DNA of 7,239 nt from Planctomycetota bacterium. Lineage in GTDB: Bacteria > Planctomycetota > GCA-002687715 > DRQF01. The position numbers and the translations under genes are program-made. Location of the stretch: contig JAJRYU010000460.1 of the NCBI GenBank assembly GCA_024275615.1, forward strand, positions 1-7,239, read 5' to 3'. The notes under the pieces are model-generated. The model did not search any database. It was given only the letters and a program-made list of their open reading frames with translations, and was not told where the DNA came from. Positions 1-6,541 of this stretch are shown in pieces (the stretch's first letter is position 1; each line of letters begins with the position of its first letter).

Positions 1-2
1 AG

Positions 3-701
3 ATGAAAAAACGAGAGCGCACACCGTTGGTGCTTTTGCTCCCCATTCTCGGCGGGCTTATTTGTGTTCTTTCAGCTGGTGCCGTGGCCGCCTACGTCCA
101 CTTTGTTTGGCTGGCAGAAGTGAACAACGATCGCATGTTGCAAGAACAAGAACTAGCTCGCAAGGGTCCTCAGCTTGCTTACGAGACGAAACTCTTGGCG
201 GAAGAATCCGAATTCAAGAAACGTGTGCAGACAATTGAGCAGATCGCTTCCGGTCGCATTCTGATGACGAAGAAGATTGACGAACTCGCTGAGCTGACGG
301 TTGCTGGAGACGACGACAAGGAAGAAGGCTATCTCGTTTGGGCCAAGTCGTTGAAGTATTCGCCTCCCGCTGCCAGTCGAGGGCGTCGTGGGAAAGCCGC
401 TCAAAAGAGTGGCGGGACCATCTTTCTCAAAGGATTCGTCTTGGCGGATGAAAAACCGCTGCAATACTACAACTATTTTCATGCCGCCCTCAAGAACAGC
501 CCTATGTTCCGTTTTGGGTACAACGACCTGTCGGATCCAACTGGGCAAGCCCAGGAGTTCCAAGACGACGTTGAACCCCGAAAGGGCTGGACCATGGATC
601 TCGTCATGCATCTTAAGGATCACGCCGAATCCCGGAAGTTGCATGACGCTGCTGCAAGAGAGCTAGCGCAAAAAGAAGACCGCAAGAACAAGAAAAAATA
701 A
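3..701 (+). CDS. PilN-like inner-membrane protein of type IV pilus / type II secretion assembly
   Basis: A 232-residue protein with the PilN/GspL-C layout: a short basic start (KKRER), one membrane helix at about residues 8-36, a coiled coil at about 40-90, then a small periplasmic alpha-beta domain at about 92-205. The family-like R..(I/L)DEL stretch (R85, I92-L95) is followed by a strand pair ending in GTIFLKGFV (138-146) and a helix (151-165), as in PilN ferredoxin-like domains. The tail is Lys-rich. In pilus systems PilN dimerises with PilO in the inner membrane and its N-terminal tail binds cytoplasmic PilM. The next gene looks like PilO/PilP and starts 25 bases downstream, so the two probably share an operon. 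Oddities: the INLLP-type PilM-binding motif is not seen, and a basic insert (R126-R129 region) interrupts the periplasmic domain. The ATG lies 2 bases from the window edge, so an upstream start and longer cytoplasmic tail cannot be excluded. Function rests on fold-like pattern and context, not strong identity. Confidence 0.72.
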   Translation: MKKRERTPLVLLLPILGGLICVLSAGAVAAYVHFVWLAEVNNDRMLQEQELARKGPQLAYETKLLAEESEFKKRVQTIEQIASGRILMTKKIDELAELTVAGDDDKEEGYLVWAKSLKYSPPAASRGRRGKAAQKSGGTIFLKGFVLADEKPLQYYNYFHAALKNSPMFRFGYNDLSDPTGQAQEFQDDVEPRKGWTMDLVMHLKDHAESRKLHDAAARELAQKEDRKNKKK

Positions 702-726
702 GGCCTCTGGGCGAGGGAGATAGATC

Positions 727-2163
727 GTGTTGAACACCATCAAAAACGTAAAAAAGAAAGCATGGATCATCATCGGCGTGTCCTTTTCTTTGATTCTTAC
801 CAGCGCCGGTGTTGTGTACATGGACTACACAACGATTGGTGAAGAAGAAGCGAAGATTGTCAGGCTCAAAGGTGACAACGTCAAAGCGGATCTTCGCATT
901 TCTAAGATTCGCGGACACGAAGACCGAGTTCTGAAAGAACGAATGGTCGTTAAGGAACGTGTCAAGATTCTGCCTGAAGACAAAGAGATCAACCAGTTCG
1001 TTCAGAAGATCACCGACTTCTCCTCAGCCAGTGGCGTCGAGGTGACTAAGCTGGATGATAGCTCCGCTCGAAACCGAGGTCGCCGCAAGAGCGCCGGTGC
1101 ATTCTTGGATGTGGCCTACAAGATGGATGTCCGGGGGACGTTGTCCCAGTTTTTGGACTTCATGCACCGTTTTGAATCTCATGATCGGTTTATCAAGGTG
1201 AAACAACTGACGATTGCCAATGACGAATCACCTGGAGGTGAGAGCGGCGTAGCGGCGGTCCATCAAATTGAAATCGAATTGGAAACATACATCTATCAAC
1301 CTGGCAAGAGCAAGAGCGGGCCTGTCGAGATTGTCAATGCTGACAAACGCACTCTGGCGCTGATCGAACGCGGTGGGGCAGTCGATCCCATTGAGTTGGA
1401 GTCTTATGACTTCACTCCCAACCCAGAGCGACGCGATATTTTCGCAGACCCCCGCGTTAAGTCGGGCGTCAACGCCGAACTCCGCCGTGTTCAAGCCAAG
1501 AACATCGAAGAGCAAGAAAGAACATTTGATGAGCTGACCAATGGTTTCGCCAAATTGCGGAAAGCCTTGAAAGAGGAAAAGGAAGTCGAGTCTTTCGTCG
1601 AGCGCATTTCTTTCAGCGCCAAGGTCAACGAGCAGATGTCAAATTTCTCCCAGAAACTGGAAGATGTCGTCAAGACCAGGGCGATTACCAGCCGGGACCT
1701 CGCGTCTCGTTTTGAGGATGAGGTTGCTGGGCCATTCGCTATCATTTATCGGGCCCGCCGCGAAAGCGATACCCTGGGGCTTGCGTTCCAGGAGCTAGAT
1801 TCTGAATACCGCAGGATGGCCATTTCCTTTGAAGCTGGGCGCTATAGCGAGGTTATCGCTTCCGCCAAGGCCCTGGGGGCGGTCAAAACGGCGGCTTCAG
1901 GAAGCGATATGGAACAGGTATTTACCAAAATCGAGAAAATTTCTGCGCGGGCAACCGCGAGGCAGGAGTTTGCGCAAATCCCCATCGCTGTTACTGGATA
2001 TGTGTTTCAGCCATCCAAACCCAACCAAGGGATCGTCATAATTAACGACCGGGCCTACAGTCCGGGCGAGGTTTTCGCCGAAGGAGTAATCGTCGGCCGG
2101 ATCGACCTAAGTCAGGTAGTCTTCCTATATAAGGAAGAACAGATCGTAAGATCGCTCGATTGA
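727..2163 (+). CDS. PilO-like protein with C-terminal PilP-like domain (apparent PilO-PilP fusion)
   Basis: A 478-residue bitopic protein. It has a membrane helix at about residues 12-33, a coiled coil at 36-78, and a PilO-like periplasmic domain at about 80-192 (ILPEDKEIN..F..KI.....ASGVEV, 81-106, is the typical PilO entry into the fold). A linker with RRDIF (235-239) recalls the RRDPF motif of PilP. Next comes a long, charged, mostly helical region (about 250-412) and a compact all-beta tail (416-478: a GYVFQP strand, IVIINDRAYSPGE, VGRID, VVFLYKEE) resembling the PilP/GspC homology-region fold. PilO scaffolds PilN in the inner membrane, and PilP/GspC domains contact secretin N-domains. 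One chain could therefore bridge platform and secretin, which is inferred. The start is GTG 727 behind GAGGGAGA (713-720); TTG 730 is an alternative. Ordinary PilO is near 200 residues and PilP near 175, so this is longer than the two combined. It is followed by a terminator. Confidence 0.72.
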   Translation: MLNTIKNVKKKAWIIIGVSFSLILTSAGVVYMDYTTIGEEEAKIVRLKGDNVKADLRISKIRGHEDRVLKERMVVKERVKILPEDKEINQFVQKITDFSSASGVEVTKLDDSSARNRGRRKSAGAFLDVAYKMDVRGTLSQFLDFMHRFESHDRFIKVKQLTIANDESPGGESGVAAVHQIEIELETYIYQPGKSKSGPVEIVNADKRTLALIERGGAVDPIELESYDFTPNPERRDIFADPRVKSGVNAELRRVQAKNIEEQERTFDELTNGFAKLRKALKEEKEVESFVERISFSAKVNEQMSNFSQKLEDVVKTRAITSRDLASRFEDEVAGPFAIIYRARRESDTLGLAFQELDSEYRRMAISFEAGRYSEVIASAKALGAVKTAASGSDMEQVFTKIEKISARATARQEFAQIPIAVTGYVFQPSKPNQGIVIINDRAYSPGEVFAEGVIVGRIDLSQVVFLYKEEQIVRSLD

Positions 2164-2191
2164 CATAGGTTCGAACTTCAAACGAAAGCGG

Positions 2192-2233
2192 CCGACTCAA
2201 CCCCCAGCGCGCCGGGGATGAGTCGGTTTTTTT
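2192..2233 (+). terminator. Intrinsic terminator after the PilO/PilP-like gene
   Basis: CCGACTCA (2192-2199) pairs perfectly with TGAGTCGG (2219-2226). Beyond an A-A mismatch the stem continues as CCCC (2201-2204) with GGGG (2214-2217). Seven Ts follow at 2227-2233. It begins 29 bases after the stop at 2163. No matching A-run precedes the stem, so it should act on + strand transcripts only. It would separate the PilN/PilO-like genes from the secretin gene unless read-through or attenuation occurs. Confidence 0.9.
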
Positions 2234-2383
2234 GTAGGTCGACATTGACGGTTGTTGGAGCTGCGGCGATGTGACCGCAGTCAACAACGGGGCAGCCAGA
2301 TTCATAGGAATGGATCTGATCAGAACCCGGGATGGTTCTGGCCCCAATCAAACAGAAGAAATTGATTCTTCAAGGAGGGAAAC
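2234..2383 (+). promoter_or_regulatory. Structured leader / upstream region of the secretin gene
   Basis: These 150 bases contain no gene-like frame but two good inverted repeats. The first is GTTGTTG (2251-2257) plus CTGCGG (2261-2266), pairing with CCGCAG (2275-2280) and CAACAAC (2282-2288): 13 base pairs with a small internal loop. The second is CAGAACC (2321-2327) with GGTTCTG (2334-2340), a 7-base-pair stem with a 6-base loop. Neither has a T-run after it, so they are not terminators. A strong ribosome binding site, AAGGAGG (2372-2378), sits 5 bases before the secretin ATG. A promoter is required here if the upstream terminator is efficient. TTGACG (2245-2250) could be a -35 box, but no good -10 box lies at the right spacing. 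A regulatory role is inferred. Confidence 0.45.
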
Positions 2384-4300
2384 ATGGCCATCCGAACCCC
2401 GCAGAAAAGCGCCTCTTGTATGCGGAAACTAGTCCTTGTCGGCGCCCTAGCGGGTCTCCTGGCGGGGCCTTTCGCAATTGAAGCATGGGCACAAGAAACA
2501 GACGTCATTGGGCGCGAGGATCAAGACGTCAACGACACACGAGTCACGTTGTCGGTGACTGATCGCCCTTTGGTAGACGTGGTGAAGTACATTCGCGAAA
2601 AGTCTCGCGTGAACATCATTCTCGCCGCCGATGTCGATTTAGAAACAAAAGTCACAGTCAACCTTGATGGCGTTCCTTGGCGTGAAGCACTCAACATCGT
2701 CGCGGATCGCAGCGAATGTGTCATCATCAAGAAGGCAGAAAACCTCCTAATACTCGAACAACCGGTGCGCATCACTTGGAAGTTTCAAAAGTCGCCGATT
2801 GAGTCGGTGATTGAGGCGATTGCGAAAATATCTGGCGCGTCCATCGTCGCCTCTCCTCAAGTTCAAGGCAATGTTCATCTGACGCTGAACAATGTTCCAT
2901 GGCGTACTGCCTTGGATACCGTTTCCAAGTCTTTGGGTTTCGTTGTTGTCGAGGAAGAGTTCGGCATTCTTCAAGTCGTTCATCCCTCTCAATTGAGAGA
3001 ACAACTCGAAACTCGCATGTACCAGCTTAAATACGTGCGTCCGCCAATGACCTACCGTCCGCTTATCAAGTCAGAATACACAGTTGGCAAGCCGCAGGCT
3101 TCCACGGAAGATCCTGAAACCGAATTCAGTGTACTCAAGGCTCTACGCAACGCCTTGTCTGCCACGGGTACCCTCGAATACATCGACAAACACAACATGA
3201 TCATCGTCAAGGACATTGCTCCGGTTCACAAAGCAATGAAACGACTGATCAAAGAGCTGGATGTTGAACCAGCTCAGGTATTCGTCGACGTCAAGTTTGT
3301 GTCGACGACGAACACAGATGCTCTCAGCTATGGCGTTGACATTGGCGATAGTGGCCTAGCGGCCTCAATCGGCGGCTCGTCCATTCCAAGTCGTCTACCA
3401 TTCAATATTGGTAGTGATGGATTTGGCTTGTTACCGGAACAAACTGATAGTCAAGCTGGTGGCGGTGCTGGCAGTGGTGCCAACGGCGTTCCAGGGTTGG
3501 ATGATTCCGGGCTTGCAGCGGCGACGACTTTCGGCAAACTCGACTTTACTCAATTCACGTTTACCCTGCGCCTCTTGCAGCAGGATCAGCACACTCGTGT
3601 GATTCAAGCCCCGAAGTTGATTGCTCTTGACAATCAAGAGGCAACAATCTTCGTTGGCCGCACGGTCCGTTTCGCTTCGACTCAAGCGGTTCAAGGCCAG
3701 GCTGGCGGTTTGACATTCACCATTAAGGAAGCCAAGAACTCGCCTGTCGAGACAGGGTTCCAGTTGTTCATGGTGCCCCATGTCATCCCTGGCACTAACA
3801 AGATCCGACTGGATGTCATTCCAGAAGCTGAGACCCTCGTTGGCCGAAGCACAGATCCGAAAACTCCACCGGGATTCGATCGATTTACTTCTGGTATTGG
3901 CGCCACCCAGGTTTCCATCGACTTGCCACAGATTGCCCAGCAAACTTTGGTTTCCTCGATGCTCCTGGAGAGCGGTGAAACTGCTGTCATCGGTGGTTTG
4001 ATTACTGAGAACGACACGAAGAAAGTCAACAAGGTGCCTTTGCTTGGAGATATTCCGATTCTTGGCTTTTTCTTCAAGCATGAAGAAATGAATACAACTC
4101 GGGAGAGCCTCATTATCTTCATCACGCCTCGTATCATCCGGGATTCGGACACGGTGGCGGCTCTCATTCATGAGGAAAACTTGAAGCGCAAGGCAATGAT
4201 TGAAGGCGAAGTCGAGCGCATCTTTGGTGAGGAATACGACCTCGACGAGGATGCTGAAATGGAAGAAGAGCCAGTCATGGAATCTTCCGAAGGCAAGTAG
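2384..4300 (+). CDS. pilQ: Type IV pilus / type II secretion secretin (PilQ/GspD family)
   Basis: A 638-residue outer-membrane channel protein through which pilus fibre (or secreted protein) passes as a multimeric ring. A Sec signal peptide spans about 1-36 (hydrophobic 15-32, likely cut AWA|QE). Two tandem STN-like N-domains follow, at about 53-125 and 127-203, each with a VPWR.AL motif (97-103 and 171-177). Then come a secretin N1-type domain at about 208-298 and the secretin core at about 299-585. The core has a Gly-rich loop (359-368), the APKL..LDNQEA stretch (409-420), GETAVIGGLI (531-540) and the hallmark VPLLGDIPILGFFF (551-564). The tail (616-638) is strikingly acidic. No AMIN peptidoglycan-binding domain and no lipobox are seen. 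ATG 2384 is fixed by AAGGAGG at 2372-2378; Met13 is a weaker alternative that keeps the signal helix. The PilN/PilO-like neighbours favour PilQ over GspD, but a type II-like system remains possible. Confidence 0.9.
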   Translation: MAIRTPQKSASCMRKLVLVGALAGLLAGPFAIEAWAQETDVIGREDQDVNDTRVTLSVTDRPLVDVVKYIREKSRVNIILAADVDLETKVTVNLDGVPWREALNIVADRSECVIIKKAENLLILEQPVRITWKFQKSPIESVIEAIAKISGASIVASPQVQGNVHLTLNNVPWRTALDTVSKSLGFVVVEEEFGILQVVHPSQLREQLETRMYQLKYVRPPMTYRPLIKSEYTVGKPQASTEDPETEFSVLKALRNALSATGTLEYIDKHNMIIVKDIAPVHKAMKRLIKELDVEPAQVFVDVKFVSTTNTDALSYGVDIGDSGLAASIGGSSIPSRLPFNIGSDGFGLLPEQTDSQAGGGAGSGANGVPGLDDSGLAAATTFGKLDFTQFTFTLRLLQQDQHTRVIQAPKLIALDNQEATIFVGRTVRFASTQAVQGQAGGLTFTIKEAKNSPVETGFQLFMVPHVIPGTNKIRLDVIPEAETLVGRSTDPKTPPGFDRFTSGIGATQVSIDLPQIAQQTLVSSMLLESGETAVIGGLITENDTKKVNKVPLLGDIPILGFFFKHEEMNTTRESLIIFITPRIIRDSDTVAALIHEENLKRKAMIEGEVERIFGEEYDLDEDAEMEEEPVMESSEGK

Positions 4301-4325
4301 CTTTCACGATCTTCACAACCTAAGA

Positions 4326-4356
4326 GCAGGGCCAGCATATCTGGCCCTGCTTTTTT
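4326..4356 (+). terminator. Intrinsic terminator after the secretin gene
   Basis: A perfect 10-base-pair stem, GCAGGGCCAG (4326-4335) with CTGGCCCTGC (4341-4350), has a 5-base loop and is followed directly by six Ts (4351-4356). It starts 26 bases after the secretin stop. It cleanly ends the pilus unit, so the RNase gene downstream should have its own promoter. Confidence 0.95.
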
Positions 4357-4391
4357 CGATCGACAGCGACGTGCCGCCCGGGTAGGGGTAG

Positions 4392-4643
4392 CTACCTCAC
4401 ATTTCTGCGATCGGAGACCCGAATCGCTGGGGCAAGATTTTTCGCAACTCCCCCGCAGAACTTGACTTCCTGCGGAAATCTCGTATCAAAGCGCAAGCGT
4501 TCGCCGAGATGGACCCTTTGGTCTCATCGATTTTGGCGACAGGATTGGCTGCCCCACGTTTTTGGCGTCGGGCGCAAACGAACATACAAACACCGGCGCA
4601 AGTCGTGCTGGTGCAAGAAATTGAGAGACCTGATAGGCGGTGA
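4392..4643 (+). other. Unexplained 83-codon open frame ending at the RNase gene (possible small or broken gene)
   Basis: An open frame runs from just after a TAG (4389-4391) to a TGA at 4641-4643. It lacks ATG, GTG or TTG near its beginning; the first ATG is at 4509 (44 residues to the stop) and has no clear ribosome binding site. The translation looks protein-like: GDPNRWG early, then a Lys/Arg/Ala-rich helical stretch, then a hydrophobic segment (LVSSILATGLAAP). Many codons begin with G. I do not recognise it. It could be a 5'-truncated remnant, a gene using a rare start such as ATT 4401, or chance openness. The possible promoter at 4462-4489 lies inside it, so both cannot easily be right. 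Confidence 0.22.
4462..4489 (+). promoter_or_regulatory. Candidate sigma-70 promoter for the RNase gene
   Basis: TTGACT (4462-4467, five of six matches to the -35 consensus) is followed after 16 bases by TATCAA (4484-4489, four of six to the -10). It lies downstream of a strong terminator and upstream of the RNase start, where a promoter is needed. The leader would be about 180 bases. Box matches this good occur by chance, so this is a suggestion. Confidence 0.35.
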
Positions 4644-4661
4644 AACCCCTGTCGGGCCCTG

Positions 4662-4675
4662 GCTCCTGGAGGAGC
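4662..4675 (+). promoter_or_regulatory. Ribosome binding site of the RNase gene inside a small hairpin
   Basis: GGAGGAG (4668-4674) is the ribosome binding site that decides the start at ATG 4679 rather than the in-frame GTG at 4640, which has no such site. GCTCC (4662-4666) can pair with GGAGC (4671-4675) across a TGGA loop, covering most of the site. The stem is only 5 base pairs, so it could damp rather than block initiation. Confidence 0.5.
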
Positions 4676-4678
4676 ATC

Positions 4679-6172
4679 ATGGAAACAAAAATCTTCATTA
4701 ACGCAGAAGATCCGGAGGAAGTCCGGATCGCCATCACCGAGGACGCCGTACTTCAGGGGTTCTTCTGCGAACGTACCGCAAATGATTCCTACCTTGGCAA
4801 CATCTACAAAGGTGTTGTCACCAATGTTGAGCCGTCAATCGGCGCCGCTTTCGTGGATTTCGGAGGCGATCGCAATGGCTTCCTTCATGTCTCCGATGTG
4901 CTGCCCATCTACCGGCAAAACAACCCCAACGCTCCGGACATCCCCCTCAAGCGCCGTGAACATGGAAATATCCACGAGTATTTGACCAAGGGCCAGGAAG
5001 TCCTCGTTCAAATCACCAAGGATGGTATTGGCAAGAAGGGCCCGACACTGACGACTTACTTGTCGATCCCAGGGCGCTACCTTGTTCTTATGCCCAGTTT
5101 GACGCGCTCCGGAGTCTCGAAGAAGATCGAGGACCGGTCCGAACGGAGCCGCCTTAAGAAGCTCTTGGCCAAGATCGAGCCACCTCCGGGAATGGGCTAC
5201 ATCATTCGAACCGCCGGTGTGGGGCAGGATGTTGGCGATATCATTCGCGATCTCGAGTACCTTCTGAAGCTGTGGAACACCATTGTCAAGCGGGTGAAGG
5301 GCGAGCGTTCTCCGGCGATGATCTACCAGGAGTCTGATGTTGTCATTCGAACGATCCGCGACAACTTCACGCCGGACGTTGACGAAGTCTGGATTGACAA
5401 CGAAGTGATATTCCGAAAGACTCAGGAATTCGTCCGTTCAGTCATGCCGGGCAGCGTTGATCGCATCAAGTTTTATCAGGACAAACATCCTCTCATTCAC
5501 AAATTCCGCCTTGAAGATGAGATCGAGAAGCTCTTTCATCGCAAGGTCAACTTGCCCAGTGGTGGTTCGATTGTCATCGATCAAACCGAAGCTCTCGTTG
5601 CTATTGATGTCAACTCTGGCAAAAACAGAGGGGAAGATGATCTTGAGGAAACCGCCTTCAAGACCAATTTGGAAGCACTTGCTGAGATCGCCAGGCAGCT
5701 CCGTCTGAGAGACTTAGGCGGCGTGATCATTAACGACTTTATCGACATGCAAAACGACGCCCACAAGCGGCAAGTAGAGCAGGCGTTTCGGCAAGCGTTT
5801 GTGCGTGACAAAGTCCGCCTCAAAATTGCTCGAATTTCCCACTTCGGCATGATTGAAATGACCAGGCAACGTCTCGGCCAGAGCCTCTATCGCAATAATG
5901 CAATGGTTTGCCCCACTTGCCGGGGAAACGGATTCATCCGCAACGTCGACAGCATCGGTCTGAAGATCCTCAGAGAAGTCACGAACATCTTCGCCAACAA
6001 CCGGGCGAAGCGTCTCCAAGTGAGATGCAATCACCGCGTGGCTGACTCCCTCAAGGGGAACAAGAAAGAACGTCTTGAGGGGATCGAAAGCGACTTCAAA
6101 CGTAAGGTCGTTGTCTCCGGCGAAGGCGGAATGAGCACCGAAGAGTACGAAATCAAGCGATTTGATTCTTAG
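4679..6172 (+). CDS. rng: Ribonuclease G/E family endoribonuclease (RNase G-like)
   Basis: A 497-residue endoribonuclease that cuts single-stranded RNA, usually favouring 5'-monophosphate ends, in rRNA maturation and mRNA decay in the cytoplasm. An S1-type RNA-binding domain lies at about residues 36-125. The 5'-sensor stretch IIRTAGVG has R177 and T178 at the positions of R169 and T170 in E. coli RNase E. Both magnesium-binding aspartates are present: D310 in AIDVNSG and D353 in IINDFIDM. HFGMIEMTRQR (388-398) is well conserved, and CPTC (411-414) is the Zn-link that joins subunits. The length matches E. coli RNase G (489) and there is no RNase E degradosome scaffold tail. The start at ATG 4679 is chosen from GGAGGAG and from similarity of METKIFIN to family N-termini; GTG 4640 would add 13 residues. 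Its position before rplU-rpmA is a recurrent arrangement in bacteria. All key residues are intact. Confidence 0.95.
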   Translation: METKIFINAEDPEEVRIAITEDAVLQGFFCERTANDSYLGNIYKGVVTNVEPSIGAAFVDFGGDRNGFLHVSDVLPIYRQNNPNAPDIPLKRREHGNIHEYLTKGQEVLVQITKDGIGKKGPTLTTYLSIPGRYLVLMPSLTRSGVSKKIEDRSERSRLKKLLAKIEPPPGMGYIIRTAGVGQDVGDIIRDLEYLLKLWNTIVKRVKGERSPAMIYQESDVVIRTIRDNFTPDVDEVWIDNEVIFRKTQEFVRSVMPGSVDRIKFYQDKHPLIHKFRLEDEIEKLFHRKVNLPSGGSIVIDQTEALVAIDVNSGKNRGEDDLEETAFKTNLEALAEIARQLRLRDLGGVIINDFIDMQNDAHKRQVEQAFRQAFVRDKVRLKIARISHFGMIEMTRQRLGQSLYRNNAMVCPTCRGNGFIRNVDSIGLKILREVTNIFANNRAKRLQVRCNHRVADSLKGNKKERLEGIESDFKRKVVVSGEGGMSTEEYEIKRFDS

Positions 6173-6207
6173 CCAACCTCCTGTTTGTTCATCTGTGTGA
6201 GCAGAAA

Positions 6208-6240
6208 TTGCTGCGCGATCTAACCCTGAGATCGCTGCAA
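6208..6240 (+). repeat. Stem-loop shortly after rng
   Basis: TTGC (6208-6211) and GCGATCT (6215-6221) pair with AGATCGC (6229-6235) and GCAA (6237-6240), giving 11 base pairs with a small internal loop and a 7-base loop. It starts 36 bases past the rng stop. No T-run follows, so it is not a standard intrinsic terminator. It could protect a 3' end or be a processing site. Confidence 0.5.
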
Positions 6241-6280
6241 CAGCGGCCTTCAGAACTGGAGGAGAACCGGAGTATCGTCA

Positions 6281-6316
6281 CGGCCTGTGAGTATTCGAGC
6301 CAGTGAGCGGAGGCCG
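6281..6316 (+). repeat. Inverted repeat CGGCCT/AGGCCG with a duplicate upstream arm
   Basis: CGGCCT (6281-6286) pairs perfectly with AGGCCG (6311-6316) around a 24-base loop. A second copy of CGGCCT lies at 6244-6249 and could compete for the same partner. Such competing arms are how RNA switches work, but six-base copies in GC-rich sequence can be chance. Confidence 0.3.
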
Positions 6317-6490
6317 AAGAGGACGAGGAAATGGGATGCCAGAATGGGATTTATTTTTGACTGAACCCCTGGCCTCATTGCCAGCCTTCATCTCGTTCGA
6401 TTTTCCATCTCATAAGGTGTTATGGCAGAAAGAGTTACGGATCAATTTTTTGCATGTCCTGCGAAAGCACGAGCATCCTTGAAGAGATCC

Positions 6491-6541
6491 TAAGTCGCGA
6501 TAACATACCGCCCGACTTACTCAGCATGGCCAAAAGTGGCC
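6491..6541 (+). promoter_or_regulatory. Two hairpins just upstream of rplU (candidate bL21 leader)
   Basis: TAAGTCG (6491-6497) pairs perfectly with CGACTTA (6513-6519) around a 15-base loop. Eight bases on, GGCCA (6528-6532) pairs with TGGCC (6537-6541) around a 4-base loop. The second ends 21 bases before the rplU ribosome binding site AAGGAG (6563-6568). The position suits an autoregulatory ribosomal-protein leader. That role is inferred from place and structure only. Confidence 0.4.

Larger units (their letters stand above)
4357..4678 (+). other. Gap of about 320 bases before the RNase gene; no standard gene
   Basis: Between the secretin terminator and the RNase start there is no frame with both a normal start and a ribosome binding site. 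It holds a perfect palindrome, GGTAGCTACC (4387-4396), and an inverted repeat CCGCAG (4453-4458) / CTGCGG (4470-4475). It also holds a possible promoter (4462-4489), an unexplained open frame (4392-4643) and a hairpin around the RNase ribosome binding site (4662-4675). In E. coli the rne gene has a long autoregulatory leader. A similar role here is possible by analogy only. Confidence 0.5.

Noticed and set aside
153..644. 163-residue minus-strand frame opposite the PilN-like gene
   Set aside because: Antisense shadow of a gene with a clear membrane helix and family-like layout; no start signal support.
3431..4171. 246-residue open frame on the minus strand inside the secretin gene
   Set aside because: It lies wholly antisense to the conserved secretin core, has no ribosome binding site evidence, and its composition (many Ser, Arg, Leu, Asn without domain pattern) fits a shadow frame.
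4640..4678. Upstream GTG start for the RNase (13 extra residues)
   Set aside because: The ribosome binding site GGAGGAG sits at 4668-4674, right before ATG 4679, and family proteins start at the METKIFIN equivalent.
4462..4701. 79-codon plus-strand frame with a TTG start before rng
   Set aside because: No ribosome binding site, Trp/Arg/His-rich chance-like translation, and it runs across the start of rng.
6357..6384. TTGACT at 6357-6362 as a promoter, or CTGGC/GCCAG at 6369-6384 as a terminator
   Set aside because: No acceptable -10 box lies 15-19 bases after TTGACT, and the 5-base-pair stem has no T-run behind it.
6270..6388. Minus-strand frame of about 38 codons in the rng-rplU gap
   Set aside because: Pro/Arg/Ser-rich chance-like translation with no ribosome binding site.
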